A stretch of DNA of 64,000 bases from Microbacterium flavescens (GCF_018588945.1 NZ_JAFIWA010000002.1:456595-520594), one strand, 5' to 3'. Shown: positions 8,905-17,969, counted from the stretch's first letter. The notes: generated by a model not told the origin, from the sequence alone. Program-made: numbers and translations.

Positions 8905-9387
8905 ATGACTGCGCCGAACGAGCTGCCCGCCCGCAGCCGCCTCGTCCATGACTCGCTCCGCGCCGCCGGCATCACCGGCGAGATCGTCGTGCTCCCGGAT
9001 GCCGCGCACACCGCCCCGCTCGCTGCCGCGGCCCTCGGCATCGAGGTCGGCGCGATCGCGAACAGCCTCGTGTTCTGGTCCGACGGCGAACCGCTCCTCG
9101 TCATGACGAGCGGAGCCCACAGGGTGGACACCGCCGCCCTGGCCGAACGTCTCGGACGTGAGCGCATCCAGCGCGCGACGCCCGAGCAGGTCCGGGATGC
9201 GACCGGCCAGGCGATCGGGGGAGTGGCGCCCACGGGGCATCCCGCGCCTCTCCTCACGATCATCGACGAAGACCTCGCCGCCTTCGACGAGATCTGGGCC
9301 GCGGGCGGCACGCCCCACACCGTCTTCCCGCTGACGTTCGACGAGCTCGTCCGCCTCACCGGCGGAACGGTGGCCGAGGTCGACTGA
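8905..9387 (+). CDS. YbaK/EbsC-family aminoacyl-tRNA deacylase
   Basis: 160 residues, a single YbaK/ProX-type editing domain. The family removes mischarged amino acids (for example Cys from tRNA-Pro). Seen here: LPDAAHTAPLAAAALGIEVGAIANSLVFWS near the N-terminus, the conserved LVMTSGAHRVD, IGGVAPTGHPAPLLTIIDEDL and the closing GGTPHTVFPLTFDEL. ATG start after a leaderless promoter. It converges on the debranching enzyme gene with 6 bases between the stops. Exact tRNA substrate unknown. Confidence 0.85.
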   Translation: MTAPNELPARSRLVHDSLRAAGITGEIVVLPDAAHTAPLAAAALGIEVGAIANSLVFWSDGEPLLVMTSGAHRVDTAALAERLGRERIQRATPEQVRDATGQAIGGVAPTGHPAPLLTIIDEDLAAFDEIWAAGGTPHTVFPLTFDELVRLTGGTVAEVD

Positions 9388-9393
9388 CTGGCG

Positions 9394-11313
9394 TCAGTCC
9401 GCCAGGATCTCCAGGCACACGACCGCCGCCGCCGCCGACCACGCCTGCGGACGGCACGCCGCCGGATACGGCGTCGGAACCGACGTCTCGGTCGCCGGAT
9501 CGCCCGCGTGCAGCTCGGGCACGCGGTAGCCGAAGCCCTCCGCCGCCGCGAGCAGACCCTCGGCGACCACCCGTGCGGCGTCGTCGAGCCCTGCGCGGTG
9601 AAGCCCCCGCGCGACGATCGCGGTGTCGTGCACCCACACGCTGCCACCGTGGTACGACAGCGGCCAGTAGCCGCGCGCCCCGGTCGACATGGTCCGGATG
9701 CCGAAGCCCGACGACATCGAGCCGCCCAGCAGCAGCTCGGCCACGGCCCGCTCCTCGTCGGCATCGAGGATGCCGGTGCCGAGCAGATGCCCGATGTTGC
9801 TCGTCAGCGTGTCCACCGGCTGCTTGTGCCGGTCGAGCGCGATGGCGGGGTAGCGACCCTCAGGCGTCTGCACCCAGTACGACTCCCGGAACCTCGTCCG
9901 CAGCTGCGACGCCCACTCGCGCAGCGCCGCCGGGGCGAGCGCTCCCTCGTCGGCGCCCCCGAACGTCTCGAGCAGCTCGGCCCCCGCGAGCGCGGCCTCG
10001 TACGCATAGCCCTGCACCTCGCACAGCGCGATCGGGCCTTCGGCGAGGCGCCCGTCACGCCACTGGATCGAATCGCCCGAGTCCTTCCAGCCCTGATTCG
10101 CCAGGCCCCGCCCGCTGCGATCGATGTAATCGAGGAACCCGTCGCCGTCGCTGTCGCCGAGCTCGATGATCCAGCGCAGCGCAGCCCGCAGCGCCGGCAC
10201 GAGCGCGCGCACCTCGGTCTCGGGCATCCCGGCCCGCCACGCGTCGGCGAGCAGGCATACCCACAGCGGCGTCGAATCGACGCTGCCGTAGTACCGCGGC
10301 GGCAGCACGACCCCTTCGTTCGGCAGCTCGAGCGCCGACGCACGCAGCTCGTGCAGGATCTTGCCCGGTTCCTGCGCTGTCTCCGGATCGTCGCGCTCGC
10401 CCTGCAGCCCCGCAAGAACGCGGAGAGTGGATGCCGCGACCCCCGCGTCGAGCGGAAGCGCAAGCCGCGCCGCCCAGATCGAATCCCGTCCGAAGAGCGT
10501 GAAGAACCACGGCGCGCCCGCTGCGAAGAACTCATCGTCGCCGTCGCCCGCCAGCGTGAGCCGGAGTGCGTCGAGGTCGCCGAGGGCGACGTCGAGCCAC
10601 CGGTCCAGCCGCGGATGCGCGGTCGCGCCGGGTCGTGCCGCGGCACCCGGCCACGGATCCGCGGCTCCGTGCACGACCAGCGTCGGGTCGCGCAGCTCGA
10701 TCGTGAAGGAGACGACCGTGGCGCCGCCCGCCTCGACGTGGATGGGCCACTCGGCGGTGACGGCGCCGTCGCCGGCCGTGACCTCGGCTCCTTCGGCGAC
10801 GAGCGTGAAGCCCTGGTCTGCCGCCCGGGCCGTTGCCGAGGCATCCGCTGTCGTGATCTCCGCCGGCTGCCGCGCCGCCGTCCCGGCCTTCACGTCGTGG
10901 AGCGAGGCGAAGTCGGGCTCGACGACGAGCGTGAGCACGGTGTCGATGGGCTCCGTGAGGCGCGAGAGCACCGTCCACGTCTCGGTCGCGGCGCCGTCGA
11001 CGACCTCGCGCTCGCGCAGCAGCCGCACTTTCGGGTCGGGCGTCGCGTCGTCGAGTCCGCGCAGCAGGCCGCCGAAGACGACCCGCGACGGCCCGTGCGA
11101 CGCCGTCGAGATCCACTCGACGTCGGAGTCGCTGCACGCGAGCCCGAGCGTGCGGACATGCCGCACATCGCCGTGGTAGACGCCGTCGATCTGGTGCGTG
11201 CCGAGCTCGCCGTCGCGACCCGACCACACCTGGGTGGGGGCGCGCAGCACGATGAGGGCGTCATTCAGCAGGGGCTGCAGGGGTTGCGAGGGTGCGTCGT
11301 CGCCGAGTGTCAT
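9394..11313 (-). CDS. glycogen-debranching-type amylo-alpha-1,6-glucosidase
   Basis: Cytoplasmic protein of 639 residues with the two-part layout of the bacterial GDE/trehalase-like family: an N-terminal beta-rich domain (residues 1-230, starting LNDALIVLRAPTQVWSGRDG) and an (alpha/alpha)6 glycosidase domain marked by WFFTLFGRDSIWAARLALPL (about 265-285), GLANQGWKDSGDSI and YHGGSVWVHDTAIVARGL. It should hydrolyse alpha-1,6 or other alpha-glucosidic bonds in oligosaccharides. ATGA overlap with the upstream permease gene places it as last gene of the sugar-uptake operon, so the imported sugar is the likely substrate. No signal peptide. Confidence 0.85.
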   Translation of the reverse strand: MTLGDDAPSQPLQPLLNDALIVLRAPTQVWSGRDGELGTHQIDGVYHGDVRHVRTLGLACSDSDVEWISTASHGPSRVVFGGLLRGLDDATPDPKVRLLREREVVDGAATETWTVLSRLTEPIDTVLTLVVEPDFASLHDVKAGTAARQPAEITTADASATARAADQGFTLVAEGAEVTAGDGAVTAEWPIHVEAGGATVVSFTIELRDPTLVVHGAADPWPGAAARPGATAHPRLDRWLDVALGDLDALRLTLAGDGDDEFFAAGAPWFFTLFGRDSIWAARLALPLDAGVAASTLRVLAGLQGERDDPETAQEPGKILHELRASALELPNEGVVLPPRYYGSVDSTPLWVCLLADAWRAGMPETEVRALVPALRAALRWIIELGDSDGDGFLDYIDRSGRGLANQGWKDSGDSIQWRDGRLAEGPIALCEVQGYAYEAALAGAELLETFGGADEGALAPAALREWASQLRTRFRESYWVQTPEGRYPAIALDRHKQPVDTLTSNIGHLLGTGILDADEERAVAELLLGGSMSSGFGIRTMSTGARGYWPLSYHGGSVWVHDTAIVARGLHRAGLDDAARVVAEGLLAAAEGFGYRVPELHAGDPATETSVPTPYPAACRPQAWSAAAAVVCLEILAD

Positions 11314-12221
11314 CCCTTGACCGCTCCTTCCGAGGCGTTCATGATGTGCCGCTGGAAGATGAAGAACATCACGGCGACGGGGATCGTCATGATGGCGGCG
11401 GCGGCGAGCTTGATCGGATACTGCGACCCTTGGCTCAGCTGCCCCGAGGCGAGCGACGCCACACCTTTCGTCAGCGTCGTCAGCTCGGGCGACTGCGTCG
11501 AGACGATGAAGTGGCTCAGCTCGTTCCACGACCCCTGGAAGGACAGGATCACGATCGTGATGAGCGCCGGACGCGCCATCGGCAGCACGACCGACCAGAA
11601 GATGCGGAACGTCCCGGCCCCGTCGATCCGCGCCTGCTCCTCGACCGAGACCGGTATCGACTCGAAGAAGTTCTTCATGATGAACACGCCGGCCGCGTCG
11701 ACCAGTAGAGGCACGATCATGCCCGCGTACGAGTCGTACATGCCCAGCTGATTGATCACGAGGAACTTCGGGATGAGGAGGACGACCGCCGGCACCGCCA
11801 TGACCGCGACGACCGCGGCGAAGACGATCCCGCGCCCGCGGAAGTCGAGGCGGGCGAGCGCGTAGCCGGCGAGCGACACGAAGAACACGCGCCCGAGGGT
11901 CACGCACACCGTCACGATCGCCGAGTTCGCGAACCAGACCGGGTAGTCGCTGCGGCCGAAGAGCCGCTCGTACGCCGCGAATGTGATCGTCTCCGGAATC
12001 AGCGAGATCGGGTCGGCGGCGGCGTCGGCCTCGGTCTTGAACGACGTCGCCACCTGCACCAGGAACGGATAGATGTAGATGAGCGCGAGGATGATCAGCA
12101 GGACGTACAGCAGGATCTGCCAGACGATCCGGCGCGACAGGAGCCGCTGGCGCGTGGGCTTGTCGAAGGCCGGGCGCTCCTCGTTGAGCACCAGCGACTC
12201 GGACAGGGTCGTGCCGGTCAT
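11310..12221 (-). CDS. sugar ABC transporter permease, MalG-like
   Basis: Inner-membrane half of a carbohydrate importer, 303 residues with six predicted helices (first at about residues 33-55, IVWQILLYVLLIILALIYIYPFL). The cytoplasmic EAA loop, EEQARIDGAGTFRIFWSVVLPMARPAL, is clear and would contact the ATPase. ATG preceded by GAGAGGAGGG. It overlaps both neighbours by four bases (ATGA), so the operon is translationally coupled. No ATPase is encoded nearby; the importer presumably uses a shared MsiK-type ATPase. Confidence 0.93.
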   Translation of the reverse strand: MTGTTLSESLVLNEERPAFDKPTRQRLLSRRIVWQILLYVLLIILALIYIYPFLVQVATSFKTEADAAADPISLIPETITFAAYERLFGRSDYPVWFANSAIVTVCVTLGRVFFVSLAGYALARLDFRGRGIVFAAVVAVMAVPAVVLLIPKFLVINQLGMYDSYAGMIVPLLVDAAGVFIMKNFFESIPVSVEEQARIDGAGTFRIFWSVVLPMARPALITIVILSFQGSWNELSHFIVSTQSPELTTLTKGVASLASGQLSQGSQYPIKLAAAAIMTIPVAVMFFIFQRHIMNASEGAVKG

Positions 12222-13396
12222 CGCTCGCCCTCCTCTCGTGTGTCTGCTGGATCGGGGACGGCGGGAACGCGAGCGGATGCCGCGACCGCAGGCGATGTCG
12301 TCGACGGACGGGTCGGCACCTGGTACTGGCGGGCGCGGCGCTTCGACACCGGCCGCTCGCGCAGCACCCAGCGCTGGAACGCGGTGAACGCGACGATGAT
12401 GGCGAACAGGATGAACGCGATCGCGGCGCCGCGACCCCAGTCCTGGTCGAGGAATGCCGACGTGTATGACAGGTACGCGGGCGTCACCGTCGTCTTGGCG
12501 GGTGCGCCCTGCGTTCCCGTGTAGATCTGGTCGTAGACCTGCCAGCAGCCGATCAGCCCGAGCGTGATCACGGTGAACAGCGTCGGCCGCAACTGGGGGA
12601 GGGTGACGCGCCAGAACCGCTGCCAGCCGTTGGCGCCGTCCATCATCGCCGCCTCCTGGATCTCGCCGCCGATGTTCTGGAGCGCCGCGATGAACAGCAG
12701 CATGAACGTGCCGCTGGTCGTGAACACCGCCATGAAGATGAGCGCCGTCATCGCCACCGACGGCCCCGCGAGCCACTGCCACCACGACAGGCCGAGGAAG
12801 TGATTGCCGGTGAGCCAGGCCGGGCCATCGGTCACGCCGACGGCGGCCAGTCCGTTGTGCACGATCCCGGTCGGATCGAAGAACCAGTTCGGCCCGCTGA
12901 TGCCGATCCAGGACAGCATTTCGTTGACCACGCCGGAGGCGGAGAAGAGGAACAGCCACAGCACGGTGATCGCCACGGTGCTGGTCACCGACGGGAAGTA
13001 GAACGCGGTGCGGAAGAGCCCGCGCCCGCGGAGGATCGCCCGGTTGACGAGCAGTGCGAGGAACAGCGACAGCGCGGTCTGAAGCGGCACGACCAGGAGC
13101 ACGTACCAGGCGTTGTTGCGCAGTGCGATGCCGAAGTCGCGCGTGGCCAGACCGCCGTCGACCGTGATCGCGGCGTAGTTCTCGAGGCCGACGAAGTTGA
13201 CCCGTCCGGAGAAGGGGCTGCCGCGCCCACCCCAGTCGGAGACGCTGACCCACAGTGCCATGAGGACGGGGATCAGGAGGAAGACGCCGAGGATGACGAG
13301 GACGGGCCCCGTGAACACCCAGCCGGCCAGCGTCTCGCCGCGCCGGAGGCCCCTGCGGCCTCCGGCGCGACGAGGCGCCACTGCGGTGGTGGTCAT
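12218..13396 (-). CDS. sugar ABC transporter permease, MalF-like
   Basis: Partner permease, 392 residues. A basic N-terminus is followed by TM1 (GWVFTGPVLVILGVFLLIPVLMALWVSVSDW), periplasmic segments, and an EAA loop GGEIQEAAMMDGANGWQRFWRVTLPQLRP. The tail from about residue 350 is a low-complexity Pro/Ala/Arg extension (RRARQYQVPTRPSTTSP) not needed for the fold. An insert between TM3 and TM4 (SGPNWFFDPTGIVHNGLAAVG) is typical of long MalF-like permeases. Four-base gap to the upstream binding protein and ATGA overlap downstream. Confidence 0.93.
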   Translation of the reverse strand: MTTTAVAPRRAGGRRGLRRGETLAGWVFTGPVLVILGVFLLIPVLMALWVSVSDWGGRGSPFSGRVNFVGLENYAAITVDGGLATRDFGIALRNNAWYVLLVVPLQTALSLFLALLVNRAILRGRGLFRTAFYFPSVTSTVAITVLWLFLFSASGVVNEMLSWIGISGPNWFFDPTGIVHNGLAAVGVTDGPAWLTGNHFLGLSWWQWLAGPSVAMTALIFMAVFTTSGTFMLLFIAALQNIGGEIQEAAMMDGANGWQRFWRVTLPQLRPTLFTVITLGLIGCWQVYDQIYTGTQGAPAKTTVTPAYLSYTSAFLDQDWGRGAAIAFILFAIIVAFTAFQRWVLRERPVSKRRARQYQVPTRPSTTSPAVAASARVPAVPDPADTREEGER

Positions 13397-13400
13397 CGCC

Positions 13401-14675
13401 TCAGCCGACGATGGCTTCGAGGTTGGACTGCACCGTGTCGAGGATCTGCTGCGGGTCTCCGGCCTCGAGTCCTTCGAGCTGCGCGTTGAAGTCGGTGATC
13501 ACCGCGGCCGAGCCGTCGGCCGTCGGTACCCCGACGGCGTAGTCGGCGCCCGCGAGGAAGGCGACGAGCTCCGGGTTGTCAGTCGACCACTGGTCAGCAG
13601 CGGACTGGATGGACGGCATCGGTCCGAACGCGTCCGAGAAGGCCAACTGCGACTCCGTGCTGGTCAGGTACTCGACGAGCTCGAGCGCGGCCTGCTGGTT
13701 CGGGCTGTCGGCGGCCATGCCCCAGCAGTTGGTGAACTGCATGGTGCCCTGACCCGCGGGGCCCGCCGGGAGCTCGGCGACGACATAGTCGACGTCGGGG
13801 TAGTCGTTCGTCATGGCGCCTGTGATCCAGTTGCCCTCGATCACCATCGCCGCCTTCTGCTGACCGAACGCCTCGCCGCCCCAGCCTGCGTCGACGTCGA
13901 ACGAGTACGCGAACGTGCCGTCGGCGAGGTGGTCCTTGACGTAGGTGAGGGCCTCGACGTTCTCGGGGCTGTCGGCGACGGCCTCGGTGCCGTCGTCGTT
14001 GACGAGTCCGCCGCCGGCCTGCGCCATGAAGGTGCCGAGGCGCTGGTACTCCGCACCGAAGGCGAGGCCGACGACGCCGTCCTTCGTGAGCGTCTGCGCG
14101 ACCGTGTCGAGCTCCTCCCACGTGGTCGGGATGTCGTCGTCGGTCAGTCCCGCGGCATCCCACATCGTCTTGTTGATGACGAGACCGAGCGTCGAGAAGT
14201 CCTTCGGGGCGCAGTAGAACTGGTCGTCCACGGTGAAGTTCTCGACGAGCGACGGGTAGAAGTCGTCGGCGTTCTCGAGCATGTCGCCGTAGGCGACGAG
14301 GGATCCGTTGCCGGCGTACCCCGCGATCGCCTCCGTCGCGAGGTAGAAGAGGTCGGGCGGCGAGCCGGCCGCGAAGCCCTGGGACAGCTGCTGGGGCAGG
14401 TCGTTGGCGACCTGGACGCTCGCCTCGACGCCGGACTCCTCCGACCACGCCGCGACGGCCGACTCGACAGCCTCGGTCTCGGCGTCGCCCGACGATCCGA
14501 TGAGGACGGTCAGCGCGTCGTCGGATGACGTCAGCTCGGTCGCTCCGCCGTCGCCGTCGCCCGTGCCGCCGCCTCCGTCGTCGTCGAATCCGGATCCGCA
14601 CGCGGTGAGCGCGAGGGCGCCCGTAATCAGGAGCGCGCCGGTGCCGAGCAGCGCGCGCGTGGTGTGCCGTGTCAT
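13401..14675 (-). CDS. sugar-binding lipoprotein of ABC importer
   Basis: Extracellular solute-binding protein family 1, 424 residues. Lipoprotein signal peptide with lipobox LTAC, acylated cysteine at residue 26, followed by an Asp/Gly linker. The mature part has the expected motifs: NDLPQQLSQGFAAGSPPDLFYL, TTWEELDTVAQTL, GAMTNDYPDVDYVVAELPAGP and WGMAADSPNQQAALELVEYLTS. It delivers an oligosaccharide to the two permeases downstream. First gene of the operon, under the LacI-type operator at 14745-14758. Confidence 0.92.
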   Translation of the reverse strand: MTRHTTRALLGTGALLITGALALTACGSGFDDDGGGGTGDGDGGATELTSSDDALTVLIGSSGDAETEAVESAVAAWSEESGVEASVQVANDLPQQLSQGFAAGSPPDLFYLATEAIAGYAGNGSLVAYGDMLENADDFYPSLVENFTVDDQFYCAPKDFSTLGLVINKTMWDAAGLTDDDIPTTWEELDTVAQTLTKDGVVGLAFGAEYQRLGTFMAQAGGGLVNDDGTEAVADSPENVEALTYVKDHLADGTFAYSFDVDAGWGGEAFGQQKAAMVIEGNWITGAMTNDYPDVDYVVAELPAGPAGQGTMQFTNCWGMAADSPNQQAALELVEYLTSTESQLAFSDAFGPMPSIQSAADQWSTDNPELVAFLAGADYAVGVPTADGSAAVITDFNAQLEGLEAGDPQQILDTVQSNLEAIVG

Positions 14676-14744
14676 TTCTCTTCTCCTTCGATGAGCTGTG
14701 ACGGGTCACTCTCGACCCAGGGCGATCGCGATCGCGGGAAGCGA

Positions 14745-14758
14745 TTTGAACGATCAAA
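14745..14758. promoter_or_regulatory. LacI-type operator of the sugar operon
   Basis: TTTGAACGATCAAA: a 14-base near-perfect palindrome with the central CG typical of LacI/GalR operators. It sits about 11-24 bases downstream of the predicted start of the minus-strand operon and beside the divergent lacI-type gene, the standard arrangement for a local repressor. Confidence 0.75.
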
Positions 14759-14775
14759 GTTTCGTGCTGGAACAC

Positions 14776-14805
14776 ACGCTAGGAAGGGTGCGGTGCTGCT
14801 GTCAA
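14776..14805 (-). promoter_or_regulatory. promoter of the sugar ABC operon
   Basis: On the minus strand: a perfect -35 TTGACA (14800-14805), an 18-base spacer and -10 TAGCGT (14776-14781). This is the strongest sigma-70-like promoter I see in the window. Confidence 0.7.
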
Positions 14806-14822
14806 GGGGCTCGACGCGCGCC

Positions 14823-14861
14823 TAAGATGGCGATTCGAACCATCGATCCGAACCATCGATC
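14823..14861 (+). promoter_or_regulatory. -10 box and tandem 13-base repeat upstream of the LacI-type gene
   Basis: TAAGAT (14823-14828) is a likely -10. Just downstream are two head-to-tail copies of CGAACCATCGATC (14836-14848, 14849-14861), covering the expected transcription start and 5' leader. Exact tandem repeats at this place suggest a second regulator-binding site, perhaps autoregulation. Confidence 0.45.
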
Positions 14862-14878
14862 CGGCAAAGAGGTCTGCG

Positions 14879-15889
14879 ATGCCCAAGGCACCCACCGTCG
14901 AGGACGTCGCCCTCGCGGCGGGTGTCTCGCGCCAGACCGTGTCGAACGTGATCAACACTCCGGGCATCGTCAAGGAGGCGACGCGCGAACGCGTGCAGCG
15001 CGCGATCGACGACCTCGGCTACCGGCCGCACATGGCCGCGCGACGATTGCGGACCCGCCGCAGCTCGACCATCGGCATCCATCTCGATCCGTATGCGGGC
15101 GGGATCTCGGGCGTCGTCCTCGACCGATTCGTCCATGCGCTCACCGAGCGGGCGGGCGACCGGGGCATGAGGATCCAGCTCTACGCCGCACGGAGTCCGG
15201 ATGAGGAGATTGCACGCATGGGCGAGCTCACCGACGGCGGGGAAGTCGACGCCGTCGTCATCACGGGGACGTTCCACGGCGACCCCCGCACCCGCTGGCT
15301 CGCCGAGCGGAACGTCCCGTTCGTCGCCTTCGGGCGTCCGTGGGGAGCGGACGACGTCGAGTCTCCCGCGCACCTCTGGGTGGACGTCGACGGCGCCGCG
15401 GGGACGCGCGCCGCCACGCAGCACGTGCTGGAGATCGCGGGGCCGCGCGTCGCCTTCCTCGGCTGGCCGGCCGGATCGGGCACGGGCGACGACCGCGAGC
15501 GCGGCTGGCGCGAGGCGATGGCCGAAGCCGGCGCGACGGGGGAGCGGATCGCGTGCGAGGAGAGCGTCGGGCTGGCGCGCGCGGCGACCGCGGTCCTGCT
15601 GGCGAACGGCGGGGCCGTCGACGGGATCGTGTGCGTCAGCGACTCCCTCGCCATCGGCGCTCACCTCGCCGCGGCCGCCGCCGGGCGCCCCGATCTGCCC
15701 GTGGTCGGGTTCGACAACACCCCGGCCGCCGAGGCGATCGGTCTCAGCAGCGTCGAGCAGCTGCCCGAGCAGGTCGCTTCGGGCGTGCTCCAGCTGCTCA
15801 TGGGCCCGTCGGGCAGCGTCGTCGAGCCGCGCCTCCTCGCCGCAGGCGAGGCGCACGTGCTCGTCGAGCCGCGACTCGTGGTGCGCTGA
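14879..15889 (+). CDS. LacI-family transcriptional repressor
   Basis: 336 residues: LacI helix-turn-helix at 5-50 (TVEDVALAAGVSRQTVSNVINTP) with the hinge YRPHMAARRLRTRR, then the periplasmic-binding-protein-like effector domain (TIGIHL... VDGIVCVSDSLAIGAH ... LPVVGFDNTPAAE). Divergent from the ABC importer operon, whose promoter carries a LacI operator, so it very likely represses that operon until the imported sugar or a derivative binds. Starts ATGCCCAAGGCACC, with a GAGGT-like site 10 bases upstream. Confidence 0.92.
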   Translation: MPKAPTVEDVALAAGVSRQTVSNVINTPGIVKEATRERVQRAIDDLGYRPHMAARRLRTRRSSTIGIHLDPYAGGISGVVLDRFVHALTERAGDRGMRIQLYAARSPDEEIARMGELTDGGEVDAVVITGTFHGDPRTRWLAERNVPFVAFGRPWGADDVESPAHLWVDVDGAAGTRAATQHVLEIAGPRVAFLGWPAGSGTGDDRERGWREAMAEAGATGERIACEESVGLARAATAVLLANGGAVDGIVCVSDSLAIGAHLAAAAAGRPDLPVVGFDNTPAAEAIGLSSVEQLPEQVASGVLQLLMGPSGSVVEPRLLAAGEAHVLVEPRLVVR

Positions 15890-15898
15890 GGGTCTGCG

Positions 15899-17017
15899 CT
15901 ACGACGTCGAGGGCACCGGGAACCGCAGCGTCGCCGCGACCGGAGAGCCGTCCATCAGATCCTTGGTGCGGACGGCGCGCACCGTCCCGCCGCTGTGCAG
16001 CACGCGTGACGCGATCTCGTCGACCAGCGACGGCGCCTCGCCCGGCTCGCCCCTCTCGATGCGACCGAACTCGTCGATGGTGCCGGCGGCATCGGCGTCC
16101 AGGTCGAACCGCAGTTCGTCGATCGCAGCCGCGGCCGCCGCTGCAGCCACCTCCACAAGGCGACTGGTGGCGAGGCCCTGCGCGCGGAGGGTTCCGAAGC
16201 GCTCCTTCCACTCCGACGTCTCGCGTTCGCGGCGCTCATCCAGCACCGTGCGGGCAAGGCGCTCGATCTTTTGATCGTCCAGCGACTCGGGGTGCGGCGC
16301 GATGCCGTCGTCGTGCAGGGCCGGGTGCGTGTTGACCGCGCGATACGCGGCCTCCAGCTCGGTGGTGGCCGAGAGGACCAGCGGCACGTCGTCCGGGACG
16401 ATGCGGCTGACCTCCTCCTCCACCGCGCGGGAGTAGCGCTCGCGCTCGACGCGGTCGCCGTTCGCGCCCTGCGCACGCTGGCGGTCGAGGCGCCCGTCGT
16501 TCTCGGCGTGGGTCAGCATGAGGGCGTGATCCTCCGGCAGGGAGAGCGGATGCTCCACCACTCGCTCGCCCGCGGCGACCTCGGTCAGGCGCACCAGCCC
16601 CTCCGACAACTGGAGCACGAAGGCGCGCTCAGACCAGGAGACGGCCTGCAGCAGCGGTGCGATCTCGAACCGGTCGCCGACGACGACGAGATCCTTCGCA
16701 TGATCGGCGAGCCGGAAAGCGTCGAGGCGTCCGGGAGCGGCGAACACCACGAGCGAGCGCGATTGGTGCTCCCAGAAGTCGTCGTCCGTGAGAAGCGAGC
16801 CGAGCGCATCGACCACCTCCTGCCCGGTGCCGTGCGGCAGCTCGAGCGTCGAGAGGCGTCGCTCGGCGTCGTCGATCGCATCGCGCAGCGCGATCTTCAC
16901 GCGTTCATGGTCTGGGGGGAGTGGCGATGAGGCGACCGCGAGCGTCACGCTCGGCATCGCCCGCGCATCGATGAGTTCGAGAATCCGGTCATCGTCGGGA
17001 AGGTCTGCAGTGAGCAT
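15899..17017 (-). CDS. possible baeRF (eRF1-like) family protein
   Basis: 372-residue cytoplasmic protein. It resembles the bacterial proteins with archaeo-eukaryotic release-factor-like domains: an N-terminal domain with SVTLAVASSPLPPDHERVKIALRDAI, a middle part with LVVVGDRFEIAPLLQAV and AFVLQLSEGLVRLTEV, and a C-terminal VDEIASRVLHSGGTVRAVR typical of that fold. No GGQ motif is visible, so it is not a simple release factor; ribosome rescue or RNA-related roles have been proposed for the family. ATG start 7 bases after TAACGT (17025-17030, minus strand), probably leaderless. Family call from remembered patterns only. Confidence 0.55.
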   Translation of the reverse strand: MLTADLPDDDRILELIDARAMPSVTLAVASSPLPPDHERVKIALRDAIDDAERRLSTLELPHGTGQEVVDALGSLLTDDDFWEHQSRSLVVFAAPGRLDAFRLADHAKDLVVVGDRFEIAPLLQAVSWSERAFVLQLSEGLVRLTEVAAGERVVEHPLSLPEDHALMLTHAENDGRLDRQRAQGANGDRVERERYSRAVEEEVSRIVPDDVPLVLSATTELEAAYRAVNTHPALHDDGIAPHPESLDDQKIERLARTVLDERRERETSEWKERFGTLRAQGLATSRLVEVAAAAAAAAIDELRFDLDADAAGTIDEFGRIERGEPGEAPSLVDEIASRVLHSGGTVRAVRTKDLMDGSPVAATLRFPVPSTS

Positions 17018-17024
17018 GTCGGCG

Positions 17025-17030
17025 ACGTTA
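17025..17030 (-). promoter_or_regulatory. leaderless -10 box (TAACGT) of the baeRF-like gene
   Basis: Minus-strand TAACGT, 7 bases before the ATG. Confidence 0.5.
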
Positions 17031-17110
17031 GGAGACCTTCAGGGGGTGGTTCCAGGGGGTTGCGGTCGTCTGGAGATCGGGTTAGTCCAGGATGCCGGTG
17101 GGGCGGGCGA

Positions 17111-17920
17111 TCAGCCGGTCCGGCCGATCCGCCGTTCGAGCTCGGTCGCCGCGTCCGAGATCAGCGCGCCGAGAGTTTCCGCGTCGCGCCCGGCCTCGAG
17201 CGGCCAGGTGAGTGCGATCGCCGCGGCCGGCCAGCCCGCGTGGTCGCGCACGGCGACCCCCACCGACCGCAGGCCGAGCGTGACCTCGCCGTCCTCGATG
17301 GCGTACCCGCGCTCGCGCACCTCGCGCAGGACGTCGCGCAGCTCGCCCGGGCGAGCGGGACCCCGACCGGTGCGGTCGGCGAAGGCCGAGGCATCCGGAT
17401 AGAGAGCGCGCACCTGCTCGCGCGGAAATGCGGCGAGCATGGCTCGGCCGGTCGCGGTCAGGTGCGCCGGCAGCCGCACGCCGACGTCGGTCACGAGCGC
17501 CGGACGCCGTGGGGCGCGCTCCTCGACGATGTACAGCACGTCACGGCCCGTCATCACCGCGAGGTGCGCGCTCTCGCCCGCCCGATCCGCGAGCGCCGCC
17601 ACGAGCGGACGCCCGAGCCGGGTGAGGGGCTGCTGACGCGAGTAGCCGCCCGCGAGTTCGAACGCCGCCGTCCCGAGGCCCCAGCGGCGCTCGGCGGGCA
17701 GGTGGATCACGAACCCGTGCGCCTCGAGCGACGCGAGGAGGTGGTACACGCTCGAGCGCGGGATGCCCAGGGTCTTCGCCACCGTGCTCGCAGCGACCGG
17801 GCCGCGCTGCCGCGCGAGGAACGACAGGATCCGCAGCGTCTGGTCGGCAGCGGGCACCTGCGGGCGCGGCGGGCTCGCGTTGGGCGAGCTGATCGGGCGG
17901 GACGGTTCCGTGTCTGGCAT
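17111..17920 (-). CDS. hutR: IclR-family regulator of histidine utilisation
   Basis: 269 residues: IclR winged helix at about 27-80 (TLRILSFLARQRGPVAASTVAKTLGIPRSSVYHLLASLEAHGF) and the C-terminal effector domain (SAHLAVMTGRDVLYIVEERAP ... HLTATGRAMLAAFP ... GEVTLGLRSVGVAVRDH). Divergent from hutH with 61 bases between. An 18-base perfect dyad covers its own start codon, and the same dyad lies upstream of hutU, so it probably controls itself, hutH and hutU. The name hutR is by analogy with the IclR-type HutR of corynebacteria; the inducer would be histidine or urocanate. Confidence 0.8.
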   Translation of the reverse strand: MPDTEPSRPISSPNASPPRPQVPAADQTLRILSFLARQRGPVAASTVAKTLGIPRSSVYHLLASLEAHGFVIHLPAERRWGLGTAAFELAGGYSRQQPLTRLGRPLVAALADRAGESAHLAVMTGRDVLYIVEERAPRRPALVTDVGVRLPAHLTATGRAMLAAFPREQVRALYPDASAFADRTGRGPARPGELRDVLREVRERGYAIEDGEVTLGLRSVGVAVRDHAGWPAAAIALTWPLEAGRDAETLGALISDAATELERRIGRTG

Positions 17921-17928
17921 GACAGACA
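17911..17928. promoter_or_regulatory. hut operator 1 (hutR/hutH)
   Basis: TGTCTG-GCATGA-CAGACA, a perfect inverted repeat with a 6-base spacer. It overlaps the hutR start codon (17918-17920) and lies 41 bases before the hutH -10 box. Its core TCTG-N6-CAGA agrees with the HutR site I remember from Corynebacterium resistens (TCTGwwATwCCAGA). Confidence 0.75.
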
Positions 17929-17969
17929 CAGGATGACACCCTGCCCTGTCGCGCGCCACCCCACCGGTG

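Noticed and set aside
9508..11751. 747-codon open frame on the plus strand
   Set aside because: Opposite the debranching enzyme and permease genes, which have clear family motifs; the plus reading has none.
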